In this document: one piece after another, positions 22,860 through 31,030 of the stretch
Position numbering within the stretch: position 1 is the first letter of the stretch
Layout of the letters: each line of letters opens with the position of its first letter
Origin: Fidelibacterota bacterium 46_43
GTDB taxonomy: Bacteria > Fidelibacterota > Fidelibacteria > Fidelibacterales > Fidelibacteraceae
NCBI GenBank assembly: GCA_001509335.1
Contig: LGGY01000124.1
Coordinates: forward strand, 1-32,791
Length of the DNA: 32,791 bases
Direction: 5' to 3'
Notes under the pieces: model-generated
Seen by the model: only the letters and a program-made list of their open reading frames with translations
Told to the model about the DNA's origin: nothing
Databases searched by the model: none
Made by a program: the position numbers and the translations under genes

Positions 22860-24664
22860 TACTCTTGCAAAGTATAAATGGTGTTATTTCTGAACTCAAG
22901 GAGTCTAACCGCGGTATTGACACCTGGCTTCCGTTTTGAAAAGCGCACATTACGGATAACACCCCGGAACTCACCCATGTTATTGACGGCAATCCGCAGG
23001 GCTTCCCGGGTTGTATTACCGTTTTCGATGAGATTCAGCATCAGTACCATGGTTTCATATCCGTAAATCGTCAACCGGTCCGGTGTTTTACCCGTCTGGC
23101 TTTCATACTCTTCCCGGAAAAAACTCACCCGGGGATCCTGCTCCAGCATCAGATGGTCAGCAGAAATAATCATCCCGTTTACATAACGGCGATACCGGGA
23201 CAAAAGGCTTTCATCCAGCCAGTTACCGTCTCCCAGAAGGTGGGTGTCAAAGTTATAATAAGCCAACTGGGGAGCGACAGACTCGATCTGATCATGATAA
23301 ATTGGCAGGTAAAAAGCATCGATGGCATCCAGAGTGATTTTCAGCGAATCGGCTGGGGTTTTCAGCTCCAGTTCCGGATCCAGAAGAATATTTGTCGTAT
23401 CAAGGCTATCGGCTGCCTGCAGAATAAAGGCCGCCTTACGGATATTCATAAACTGGGATTTCAAATCATTGGGATCGCTGAACCACTCCCTTCGGATCAC
23501 CATCCCGCCACTTCGGGCAACGGTTCTGGAAAAACTGTCGGAAATTCTCCGACCGTAATCGTCAGCCGGTGCAAGAATAGCAAAAGTCTCATATTTCAGG
23601 GAATCTACAGCATATCTGGCCAGGGCGTAAGCCCGCTCGTCCTGATCCGGATTCAGTTGAAAAACATAGGGACTCAGGGCAGAAAGTCCATCCCGGGTTG
23701 CCGTCGGTGTAAAGAGTGGAATTTTTTCAAAATCGCAGATAGAGGCCATGGCAATGGCATCCTGACTGGATAAAGGCCCCAAAATAGCGATGACATCCTC
23801 CATGTCTGCCGCGGCATAGGTGTATTTAATACTTTTCAGGATATCACTTTGGTTGTCCAGAACCACAAGTGAAATATTGTGCAGCAAATCATGTCTGAAG
23901 CGGTTCAGGGCATAGAGCATTCCATCCAACAGAGCCTTGCCGGCCGATCTTTCGGGACCGCTTAACGGAAGGATAACAGCCAAATCAATTTTTGCCCGTT
24001 TTTCTTCCTCCATCCCCTTTAGAATCTGATTGTAATAATTGACCTCAAAAAGTGTCATAAGGGATGTCTTCACCGATTGGAGTATTTGCTGAGCTGTTGC
24101 CACATCTCCCTTCAGTTTCATTTTCTCAGCCAATAAAAGATCAACGCCCCGCATTTCCGCCCGGCTACCTGCCAGGGCTTTCAGGGTTTTGATCTCTTCA
24201 GGGCTCAGAAACTGCCGGGTTCCTTCCCGGGCCAGCTCAAGGGCTTTCCGTTGCAGGGATTCCCTTTCCGTTTGATACACCACTTTTAACGCAAAAGACA
24301 CCGCAGGAAGATAACGGCCTGTTTTCATCAGAGAGGCACTTTTGGTATAAAGGACATCCTCCCGGTAACGGCTTTCTTCAAAGGTATCTGTAAAAAGTCC
24401 CGCCTCGGCAATCACATCTTCATGGCGGTCCAGAAAATAGAGACTTCGGATTACCATAAACAGGGATGTGGACGCATAAGGGTTGACATCCACCGGCAGT
24501 TGATGAAACACTTTATGAAACATCAGGTAGGCATCATAATAATTTTCCCGTTCGAATTCCTTTAGCCCATCTTCCATGAGAGACCGGGCTGAAGCAAAGA
24601 CTGCAGCCGGTAACAAACAGGTAATCACACTGAGAATCAAGATTTTACGAAGCCCTGCTTTCAC
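22859..24664 (-). CDS. LpoA-like periplasmic protein: TPR region plus type-1 periplasmic-binding domain
   Basis: In E. coli LpoA is an outer-membrane lipoprotein that activates penicillin-binding protein 1A; it combines TPR-like and periplasmic-binding-like halves. This 601-residue protein has the same order. A signal peptide (about residues 1-24, cut after VFA) lacks a lipobox cysteine, so it is probably soluble in the periplasm. Residues about 25-210 are helical repeats (EFERENYYDAYLMFHKVFHQ and similar). From about 225 a type-1 binding fold begins with LAVILPLSGPERSAGKALLD, then VIAILGPLSSQDAIAMASI, and later YETFAILAPADDYGRRISD. The start codon is GTG with GGAGGAG six bases upstream, overlapping the surE stop by four bases. 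Partner PBP is not in the window. An amino-acid-binding role is an alternative. Confidence 0.82.
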   Translation of the reverse strand: MKAGLRKILILSVITCLLPAAVFASARSLMEDGLKEFERENYYDAYLMFHKVFHQLPVDVNPYASTSLFMVIRSLYFLDRHEDVIAEAGLFTDTFEESRYREDVLYTKSASLMKTGRYLPAVSFALKVVYQTERESLQRKALELAREGTRQFLSPEEIKTLKALAGSRAEMRGVDLLLAEKMKLKGDVATAQQILQSVKTSLMTLFEVNYYNQILKGMEEEKRAKIDLAVILPLSGPERSAGKALLDGMLYALNRFRHDLLHNISLVVLDNQSDILKSIKYTYAAADMEDVIAILGPLSSQDAIAMASICDFEKIPLFTPTATRDGLSALSPYVFQLNPDQDERAYALARYAVDSLKYETFAILAPADDYGRRISDSFSRTVARSGGMVIRREWFSDPNDLKSQFMNIRKAAFILQAADSLDTTNILLDPELELKTPADSLKITLDAIDAFYLPIYHDQIESVAPQLAYYNFDTHLLGDGNWLDESLLSRYRRYVNGMIISADHLMLEQDPRVSFFREEYESQTGKTPDRLTIYGYETMVLMLNLIENGNTTREALRIAVNNMGEFRGVIRNVRFSKRKPGVNTAVRLLEFRNNTIYTLQE

Positions 24665-25452
24665 TCCGTCTCCTCCCGGGGAAAACTGAAATGAAAATTA
24701 GATAGTTCCTGAAAAGACTCTTTGGCCGTCAGATCAAACTGAAGAGGTGTCATGGAAATTTTTTGTTCCAGTATCGCTGTTTCGTCCGTTTCCGCTACTT
24801 CCGTACCGGCGACCTTTTCTCCGGAGAGCCAGTAGTAGGGCTCCTGTTTGGGATTGATCCGCTCAATAAAAATTTCCTTCCACTGGGCTTGTCCCTGACG
24901 AGTGATTTCTACGCCCTGAATATGGTCGGGTGAGGGGACATTGGGAACGTTAATATTGAGGAGTATTCCTTTGGGAAGGCCTTTTTCCAGGATTTTTTCA
25001 GCTACATGCCGGATAAAAATCTGAGCCGGCTCAAAGTTGGGGTCAGTATAGGTTGTCAGACTGACAGCCACTGACGGAATCCCCATAAAAGTCCCTTCGG
25101 CTGCCGCAGCCACTGTGCCGGAATATAATACATTAAATCCCGTATTGCTTCCCAGGTTTATGCCGCTGACCACCAGATCCGGCAATTTTCTCATCAGCTG
25201 ATGGAGGGCCAGCTTGGAACAATCTGCCGGCATACCCGTGATAGCCATTCCGAAGAATTTCCCGTGTTTATAATATTTCCGGGGGTAAATCACATCATGT
25301 AGTGTAATGGCATGACCTGTGGCGCTCCGTTCTTTATCCGGTGCCACAATAGTCAGGTTTCCCAGGTCCTCGAGTGCATCGGCCAAGGCCTGCAATCCCG
25401 GGGCGGCAATCCCGTCATCATTGACTAATAAAATGGATGGTTTATCAGGCAT
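24661..25452 (-). CDS. surE: 5'/3'-nucleotidase SurE
   Basis: A metal-dependent phosphatase acting on nucleoside monophosphates, linked to stationary-phase survival. The N-terminal ILLVNDDGIAAPGLQAL carries the metal-binding Asp pair, GINLGSNTGFNVLYSGTVAA near residue 95-115 carries the conserved Asn and the SGTV motif, and EGTFMGIPSVAVSL follows. At 263 residues it has the usual length, with a C-terminal extension that in known structures takes part in dimer arm exchange. The ATG overlaps the accD stop by eight bases; a TGA/GTG overlap couples it to the next gene. Assignment is firm. Confidence 0.95.
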   Translation of the reverse strand: MPDKPSILLVNDDGIAAPGLQALADALEDLGNLTIVAPDKERSATGHAITLHDVIYPRKYYKHGKFFGMAITGMPADCSKLALHQLMRKLPDLVVSGINLGSNTGFNVLYSGTVAAAAEGTFMGIPSVAVSLTTYTDPNFEPAQIFIRHVAEKILEKGLPKGILLNINVPNVPSPDHIQGVEITRQGQAQWKEIFIERINPKQEPYYWLSGEKVAGTEVAETDETAILEQKISMTPLQFDLTAKESFQELSNFHFSFPREETE

Positions 25453-26287
25453 AATAGAATTTTAAAACCTCGTCGATTGATTTTTTCAGGTGTCTCCGGT
25501 CCACAACAGCATCCACAAACCCTTTTTTTAACAGGAATTCAGCCGTTTGAAATCCTTCCGGCAATTCTTCACCAATAGTCTGACGAATGACCCGGGGACC
25601 AGCAAAACCGATCAAAGCACCCGGCTCGGCAAAAATAATGTCTCCCAACATGGCAAAACTGGCTGTGACTCCGCCAGTCGTGGGATGGGTCAGAACACTG
25701 ATGTATGGAATCCCTTTTTCATGGATCCGGGCAAGGCGGGAAGCGGTCTTTGCCATCTGCATCAGAGACAAAGCCCCTTCCTGCATTCTGGCACCTCCGG
25801 AAGCACTTACAATCACCAGCGGATATCCTTTTTCAAGCGAACGGTCTGCCAAACGGGCAATCTTTTCCCCTACCACTGATCCCATGCTCCCACCGATGAA
25901 ACGAAAATCCATGACTGCGAGATGGATGGGGATACCGTTTAATTGGGTTTCCACGGTTCTGACCGCTTCATATAGTCCGGTTTTCTGATGAGCGGCCAGC
26001 AGTTGTTCTTTGTACGGCACGGGATCAGAAAATTCCAAGGGGTTTTCCGAACGCATGAATCCGTCATATTCCGTGTATTTCTCTCCATCACACAAGATGC
26101 TCAGATACTGTCCGGAATGAATTCTAAAATGGTGGTTGCATTTGAAGCATACATGCTGGTGACGGGCTAATTCCTTATAGTAAATGATTTCACTGCATCG
26201 GGGACACTTAATCCAAACACCGCCAGGAATTTCTTTTTTATCTTCGGTTAATACCGGTTTTCCTGTCCGTTCATACCATTTTCCCAT
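25445..26287 (-). CDS. accD: Acetyl-CoA carboxylase carboxyltransferase subunit beta
   Basis: Works with AccA to move the carboxyl group from biotin to acetyl-CoA, giving malonyl-CoA for fatty-acid synthesis in the cytoplasm. A four-cysteine zinc ribbon lies at C28, C31, C47 and C50. The crotonase-like core follows, with VIVSASGGARMQEGALSLMQ near residue 160 and THPTTGGVTASFAMLGDII near 200, which form the acetyl-CoA oxyanion-hole glycines, and GFAGPRVIRQTIGEELPEGF near 230. Length of 280 residues is normal. It lies four bases after rimI. The AccA partner is not in the window. Assignment is firm. Confidence 0.97.
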   Translation of the reverse strand: MGKWYERTGKPVLTEDKKEIPGGVWIKCPRCSEIIYYKELARHQHVCFKCNHHFRIHSGQYLSILCDGEKYTEYDGFMRSENPLEFSDPVPYKEQLLAAHQKTGLYEAVRTVETQLNGIPIHLAVMDFRFIGGSMGSVVGEKIARLADRSLEKGYPLVIVSASGGARMQEGALSLMQMAKTASRLARIHEKGIPYISVLTHPTTGGVTASFAMLGDIIFAEPGALIGFAGPRVIRQTIGEELPEGFQTAEFLLKKGFVDAVVDRRHLKKSIDEVLKFYYA

Positions 26288-26291
26288 AACC

Positions 26292-26786
26292 TCACCTCAC
26301 TGTACGGCTCATGATCAGGGCATGAGCCTTTTCAGACGCATAGTAATTTTTACGCATTCCCTTGACTTCAAATCCAAATTTCCGGTAAAGGGCCAGGGCG
26401 GCCAAGTTGTTATGACGCACCTCCAGGGTAACCTGCTTGATTCTCAATTCATAAGCAAGGTCCATCACGTATTCCATCAGGCGGGATCCCAGTCCCTGAT
26501 ATCTGCATTCCGGATCCACCGCAATATTTGTAATGTGAATTTCCGGCGGTAAAAGCCAGATTCCCACATAAGCCATCACTTTTTGATGTATCTCAAGAAC
26601 CATCATCTTCGAGATCGAACTCACCGTGAGCTCATACTCAAAATGTTCCCTAAGCCAGGGATCGGCATAGCTCCGTTCCTCGATGTTCAGCACCCGGTCA
26701 AGATCATCCGGATTCATGGGACGAAGCCGGATATTTTGCGAATCCTCAATCGGATTTCCACTGAACGGGTTCATAACGCGAACCAT
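26292..26786 (-). CDS. rimI: Ribosomal-protein-S18-alanine N-acetyltransferase-like GNAT
   Basis: A GNAT-fold acetyltransferase; the family acetylates the N-terminus of ribosomal protein S18. The core motif A is ITNIAVDPECRYQGLGSRLM near residue 90, with the Q-x-x-G-x-G/S pattern that binds the acetyl-CoA pyrophosphate. The C-terminal LEVRHNNLAALALYRKFGFE is the RimI-type motif B. The first ATG at 26786 has AGGA six bases upstream and overlaps tsaB by 41 bases; a second ATG four codons later is possible. The tsaE-tsaB-rimI order is common in bacteria and supports the RimI call over other GNATs. A few extra N-terminal residues are unusual but harmless. Confidence 0.9.
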   Translation of the reverse strand: MVRVMNPFSGNPIEDSQNIRLRPMNPDDLDRVLNIEERSYADPWLREHFEYELTVSSISKMMVLEIHQKVMAYVGIWLLPPEIHITNIAVDPECRYQGLGSRLMEYVMDLAYELRIKQVTLEVRHNNLAALALYRKFGFEVKGMRKNYYASEKAHALIMSRTVR

Positions 26787-27381
26787 AATAAATCCTGAGT
26801 TGATCGTATTGGGTCGTCAGGCTGACAGAGGGATTTTTGAAGATGGCCGCACCGATCCAGGCCGGCATGATGGGTTGTACATCCTGTGACCATGCATCAA
26901 ATCCTTCCAGAGCCCGATTGGAAACAATATGCCGGCTTCGGGGATAAAAGTCGGTCATTTCCCCCTTTTTTATATAAAGGATATTATCCTCCTGATCCCC
27001 AAGGGTATAGAAAAAATCCCGGTGGGAGTGAATCACCCAGACCGTTTCGCCTTCTGACCTGCCGGATTCCCGGGTCACTTCACGGAAAGCAAAGAGTGTA
27101 TTCACGGCAGCCACAGGGACTTGATGGGCATACGCCAGTCCCTTGACAAAACTCATTCCGATCCGGAGGCCGGTAAAAGATCCGGGGCCTGCAGAGACGG
27201 CAATTCCGTCCAGCTGCGACAACTTCAGGGAATGCCTGAGGAGGAGTTTCTGGCAGATCACTGCTAATTTTTCCGCGTGGACCCGGGGATGAATCAGTAT
27301 TTCATTATCTTTCTCTCCTTCCGGAGTACAGAGCGAAACACCACAAACAGGAGAAGATGTCTCAACAGCCAAAATTAACAT
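26746..27381 (-). CDS. tsaB: tRNA threonylcarbamoyladenosine biosynthesis protein TsaB
   Basis: A non-catalytic member of the TsaB-TsaD-TsaE complex that makes t6A37 in tRNAs reading ANN codons. The ASKHA-fold signature is visible: ILAVETSSPVCGVSL at the N-terminus and AVSAGPGSFTGLRIGMSFVK near residue 60-80. The frame is open to an ATG at 27420, but the ATG at 27381 has AGAGGAA just upstream and begins directly with the conserved first strand (MLILAVETS), so it is chosen (211 residues). It overlaps the end of tsaE by 20 bases. TsaD, the catalytic partner, and TsaC are not in the window. Confidence 0.94.
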   Translation of the reverse strand: MLILAVETSSPVCGVSLCTPEGEKDNEILIHPRVHAEKLAVICQKLLLRHSLKLSQLDGIAVSAGPGSFTGLRIGMSFVKGLAYAHQVPVAAVNTLFAFREVTRESGRSEGETVWVIHSHRDFFYTLGDQEDNILYIKKGEMTDFYPRSRHIVSNRALEGFDAWSQDVQPIMPAWIGAAIFKNPSVSLTTQYDQLRIYYGSRYEPVQWKSD

Positions 27382-27829
27382 GCCGTTCCTCTGGTGATTC
27401 AATGGTGATTTCACGGACATCCTCCCGGGATTCGGACCGGATCAGCCGGATGCGGATAGTATCCTCCGGCAGGAATGTTTCAATCTTCTGAGGCCATTCC
27501 ACAACCACAATGCCTCCCATATCCAAATACTCTTCAAAACCCAGGTAGAGAATCTCCCGGGCATCTTTAATGCGGTAACAATCAAAATGATACAGGGTGA
27601 GAATCCCGGGGTATTCATTGATGAGAGTAAAGGTAGGACTTGTTGCCGGCTGGTTTGCCTGAAATTCCTCTGCAAGCCCCCGGGTCAGGGTGGTTTTCCC
27701 TGCAGCCAAATCCCCGTAAAGAGCCAGCACATCCCCCGGTTTCAGCATCCGGGCAATGTGTCTTCCCAGGTCTGTCGTTTCGTCGGCGCTGAATGTCCGG
27801 TATGTCCTTTTATACATCGCCATCATCAT
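27362..27829 (-). CDS. tsaE: tRNA threonylcarbamoyladenosine biosynthesis ATPase TsaE
   Basis: A P-loop ATPase that drives turnover of the TsaBD complex in t6A synthesis. The Walker A loop is ALYGDLAAGKTTLTRGL near residue 40, and SPTFTLINEYPGILTLYHFD with YRIKDAREILYLGFEEYL follows, as in all TsaE proteins; VVVEWPQKIETFLPED near the C-terminus is the typical last block. There are three ATG codons in tandem (27829, 27826, 27823) and another two codons later; the AGGA just before them fits best with the second or third, and the second overlaps the porX stop as TGATG. The length of 155 is normal. Confidence 0.95.
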   Translation of the reverse strand: MMMAMYKRTYRTFSADETTDLGRHIARMLKPGDVLALYGDLAAGKTTLTRGLAEEFQANQPATSPTFTLINEYPGILTLYHFDCYRIKDAREILYLGFEEYLDMGGIVVVEWPQKIETFLPEDTIRIRLIRSESREDVREITIESPEERHVNFGC

Positions 27830-29391
27830 GTCCTGGAATGCAATACCGCAACTGGCAGTATCATTTCATGCATGGAAATCCCACCATGTTGAAAGGTATC
27901 GGGATAAATCTTTTCAAATTTCCGAATATTATTGGGATAAAGGAAAAAATAGTCGCTCCGGGCAAAGATGTAATTGGTAAAAACCTGGGGAGATGGTAAA
28001 TGAAAACGTTCAGGATCCCGGAGATAAAGAGCGTGTTTATCCGACACTTTCAAATTCCGCCCCACTTTGTACCGGACACTGGTTGTTGTCTCCTTATCCG
28101 CTTTGACCAGACTCCCCCTGGAAACTTTCCGGCTTCCATGATCCGAGGTGACAACAACCGTATAATTTTGTTCCGCAGCTTTTTCAAGTATGGTTAACAG
28201 GTAGGAATTTTCAAACCAGTTCCGCACAATCCTCCGATAGCTGGTTTCATTGGGAACAATCTCCTGGAGGATGTCTGATTCAGAGCGCCGGTGGGCCAGA
28301 ATATCCACAAAATTCACTACAAACGTCAGAAAACGGGTCCCGGAATAGTCAGAAAAGTGCGTTGCAATCTGATCTCCCTGCTGGGGCTGGATGATTTTTA
28401 GAAATTTATGGGACACGCTGCCAGAGACACCCCGTTTTAACAGGTAATCCTCCAGCAGATCCCGTTCATAGCGGTTCATACTTTCTTCCGAATCAGGATC
28501 ACTGTATAAATCCGGAAATTTTTTGTGGATACTTTCAGGATGATCCCCGGCAAAGAGGGCATTCCGGCTATAGGGCGTGGCAGTAGGCAAAATACTCACC
28601 TGATGGTGGAGTTCGGCATCAAAACGCTGGTAAATAATGGGGGATAACATCAGCCACTGGTCCAGACGCATGCAGTCAATCACCAAAAGTAAAACCTTCT
28701 GCTTTTCTTTCAGATAGGGAAGCACATAGGAATCCATCATCTGATGGGATAAGGGCAAATCGGCATCCCCGTTGATCCAGGATTCATAATTGTCGATGAC
28801 CTGCTTTTCGAAGCGATAATTTGCTTCAGAAATCTGGTTATTTAGAATATTCTTCAGGTCTTCCCGGGGATTTTCATCGAATTCAATTTCCCACCGGCAC
28901 AGGTCCGTGTGGATACGTGCCCAGTGGCGTAGGGAACTCTTGTTTTCATTGATTCGGTCGTTCATCTCAGCAAACGTACTCATATATTGCTGAGCCTGGA
29001 TCTCCCGGGTAATATCCAGTCCATCCAGGTTTTTTTTCAGCACCAAAAGGATCTGGGAAGGATTGATGGGTTTGGTCAGGTAATCGGAGATCTTTCTTCC
29101 GATGGCATCTTCCATGAGGGATTCTTCTTCATTCTTGGTAATCATGATCACCGGAAGGGTCGGGCGGAGATTTTTAATTTTCTCCAAAACGGCCAGGCCA
29201 TCCAGACCATCCATCATTTCATCCAGCAAAACGGCGTGGAGATACTCCTTGCGGATCAGTTCCAGGGCATCCACCCCGTTTGTCGCCGTTAAGACCTCAT
29301 ACCCTTTATTTTCAAGAAAGAGAATATGTGGCCTTAAAAGATGTATCTCATCATCGACCCACAATATCTTCTGTTTTTTCAGATTCTTCAT
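27826..29391 (-). CDS. porX: PorX-like response regulator with PglZ/alkaline-phosphatase-like effector domain
   Basis: In Bacteroidota PorX is the response regulator that governs the type IX secretion system and binds the ECF sigma factor SigP. The receiver domain (1-120) has acidic residues D13-D14, phosphoacceptor D57, T85 and K107, all at expected places. A helical region (about 125-225) leads to a PglZ-like domain with metal-site candidates D239 (VIDCMRLDQW), T272 (LPTATPYSR), D363/H367 (NFVDILAHR) and D417/H418 (VTSDHGSR). Length of 521 is like PorX. Its gene heads the train, with tsaE overlapping its stop; I recall porX lying near tsaE in some Bacteroidota. There is no clear Shine-Dalgarno before the ATG. 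No PorY kinase or type IX component is in this window, so function as a secretion regulator is inferred. Confidence 0.9.
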   Translation of the reverse strand: MKNLKKQKILWVDDEIHLLRPHILFLENKGYEVLTATNGVDALELIRKEYLHAVLLDEMMDGLDGLAVLEKIKNLRPTLPVIMITKNEEESLMEDAIGRKISDYLTKPINPSQILLVLKKNLDGLDITREIQAQQYMSTFAEMNDRINENKSSLRHWARIHTDLCRWEIEFDENPREDLKNILNNQISEANYRFEKQVIDNYESWINGDADLPLSHQMMDSYVLPYLKEKQKVLLLVIDCMRLDQWLMLSPIIYQRFDAELHHQVSILPTATPYSRNALFAGDHPESIHKKFPDLYSDPDSEESMNRYERDLLEDYLLKRGVSGSVSHKFLKIIQPQQGDQIATHFSDYSGTRFLTFVVNFVDILAHRRSESDILQEIVPNETSYRRIVRNWFENSYLLTILEKAAEQNYTVVVTSDHGSRKVSRGSLVKADKETTTSVRYKVGRNLKVSDKHALYLRDPERFHLPSPQVFTNYIFARSDYFFLYPNNIRKFEKIYPDTFQHGGISMHEMILPVAVLHSRT

Positions 29392-29523
29392 AGTTTTTAA
29401 TTTACTTCAACTTTTATACTGTCCCAATGACTTTAAAGTCCATCCCCGGCAAAGTTCCCGCCTTTGGAACAAATTTCATGATCTTTTCATACAAGGATTG
29501 AATAAAAGGAAAGGCAGGAAATC
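29392..29523. promoter_or_regulatory. Divergent porX/htrA control region
   Basis: This 132-base gap must hold promoters for both genes. GTTCC (29454-29458) and GGAAC (29466-29470) face each other across seven bases, so each strand carries a GGAAC ECF-type minus-35 pointing to its gene. For htrA a TCATA box (29487-29491) lies 16 bases after GGAAC, as expected for an ECF sigma promoter. For porX a primary-type pair is visible instead: TGGACT (29437-29442) and TATAAA (29413-29418), 18 bases apart. A perfect 12-base palindrome GACTTTAAAGTC (29429-29440) overlaps the porX minus-35 and spacer and could be an operator. AGGA (29515-29518 area) is the htrA ribosome binding site. Confidence 0.45.
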
Positions 29524-30894
29524 ATGAAACGGTTACATACGATATTACTTCTTCTTATCGTATTTGTCATTCCGATAGCAGCATCGGTCCTTGACGATTT
29601 AAGCTCTGAATTTGTGAACGTTGCTGATAAAGTCAGTCCGGCCGTTGTCACAATCCGTGCCGAGAAAGTGATACGGCGTCCCGATATTTTTGGCGGATGG
29701 GAATATGATTTTTTTGGATTCCGCTTACCCCAGGGGCGGGAGATGGAATTCAAGACGAATGTTTTGGGATCCGGAGTATTGATTGAGGACGGATATATTT
29801 TAACAAACAATCATGTCGTGGAGAATGTTGAGGAAATAACCGTTCATTTAATGAACCGGTATGAATACAAGGCAGAAATTATCGGAAGGGATCCCAAATC
29901 GGATATCGCCGTCCTTCAGATAGACGGAAAAAACCTTCCGGAAGCCAAGCTGGGTGATTCAGATAAATTGCAGGTGGGACAATGGGTCTTAGCTATTGGG
30001 AATCCTTTCAGCGACCAGCTGTATAGTACGGTCACCCATGGTATCGTATCAGCGCTGGGGAGATCCCGTGTTGGACTGGTGGATTATGAAGATTTCATTC
30101 AGACCGATGCCGCCATTAATCCCGGGAATTCCGGCGGCGCCCTGGTGAATCTGGATGGGGAAGTAATTGGCATTAATTCAGCCATCGCCTCCCATTCCGG
30201 TGGCTCCCAGGGGGTGGGCTTTGCCATCCCCATCAATCTGGCGAAACGGGTTATGAAGGATCTGATAGAAAACGGCCGGGTTATCAGGGGATATCTGGGT
30301 GTACAAATTCAGGAAGTCGATTATGAGATCGCCAGGTCATTGGGACTCAAAGAAGTTGCCGGAGCCCTGATTGCTGATGTGGTGGAAGATACCCCTGCAG
30401 ATAAAGCAGGACTAAAAACCGGGGATCTGGTTCTGAAAGTGGATGGGAAAAAAATACACACTTCTTCAGAACTGCGGAATACCATTTCGGCCCGTCGCCC
30501 TGGAGATAAAGTGACTCTGATGCTTTTGAGGGACGGAAAAGAAAAAAATATAGATGTAACCCTTGAAGAGCTGCCGGAAAATCTGAACCAGGCGATGGAA
30601 AGCAGAACTGTTCAGGAAGGTCCCGGCTTTTCTGTTCAGGATCTTGATAAAAACCTGGCCGCCAGATATGGTATCAAAAAGGATAAAGGCGTCATTATCA
30701 CGGAAGTCCAGCCAGGATCCGAAGCGGCAAAAAAAGGACTTCGTCCCGGGGATATCATTATCCGGGTGGGGGATGAAGAAATTTCCTCCGTTCGTGAATT
30801 CGACAAAGCTTTTAAAAAATATAACAAGGGAGACACTGTTTTATTGCTTGTCCAGCGAAAAAACCTGAAACTTTTTATCGCGCTCACCATATAA
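29524..30894 (+). CDS. htrA: Periplasmic serine protease, HtrA/DegP/DegQ family (Do-like)
   Basis: Degrades or refolds damaged proteins in the periplasm. A signal peptide covers about residues 1-21 (LLLLIVFVIPIAAS). The chymotrypsin-like domain holds the triad H97 (ILTNNHVVEN), D127 (DPKSDIAVLQ) and S203 (NPGNSGGALVN). Two PDZ domains follow, about 255-345 (RGYLGVQIQEVD at its start) and 365-455 (GVIITEVQPGSEAAKKGLRP), giving the two-PDZ layout of DegP/DegQ. A LA-loop-like insert near residues 50-78 is moderate in length. It is the only clearly plus-strand gene here, divergent from porX, with a strong terminator after its stop. An ECF-type minus-35 upstream suggests envelope-stress control, as for degP in E. 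coli. Confidence 0.96.
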   Translation: MKRLHTILLLLIVFVIPIAASVLDDLSSEFVNVADKVSPAVVTIRAEKVIRRPDIFGGWEYDFFGFRLPQGREMEFKTNVLGSGVLIEDGYILTNNHVVENVEEITVHLMNRYEYKAEIIGRDPKSDIAVLQIDGKNLPEAKLGDSDKLQVGQWVLAIGNPFSDQLYSTVTHGIVSALGRSRVGLVDYEDFIQTDAAINPGNSGGALVNLDGEVIGINSAIASHSGGSQGVGFAIPINLAKRVMKDLIENGRVIRGYLGVQIQEVDYEIARSLGLKEVAGALIADVVEDTPADKAGLKTGDLVLKVDGKKIHTSSELRNTISARRPGDKVTLMLLRDGKEKNIDVTLEELPENLNQAMESRTVQEGPGFSVQDLDKNLAARYGIKKDKGVIITEVQPGSEAAKKGLRPGDIIIRVGDEEISSVREFDKAFKKYNKGDTVLLLVQRKNLKLFIALTI

Positions 30895-30928
30895 TAATTA
30901 CTTCTCAAATCCCCTCAATGCTCCTCAC

Positions 30929-30961
30929 AAGGCCGTCCGATTTCGGGCGGCCTTCCTTTTT
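30929..30961 (+). terminator. Rho-independent terminator after htrA
   Basis: A 12-base-pair stem, AAGGCCGTCCGA (30929-30940) with TCGGGCGGCCTT (30943-30954), has a single G:T wobble and a two-base loop (four bases in practice). CCTTTTTAT follows. It is 34 bases after the htrA stop and ends its transcript. Confidence 0.9.
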
Positions 30962-31030
30962 ATAAGAAAGATTGGGGAACGAGAGTACGAAGGTTTGAAA
31001 CGTTTATTGACCCACCCAACCCGATTCATT

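Noticed and set aside
23153..23773. Plus-strand open frame of 206 codons
   Set aside because: Antisense to the LpoA-like gene and without recognisable motifs or ribosome binding site.
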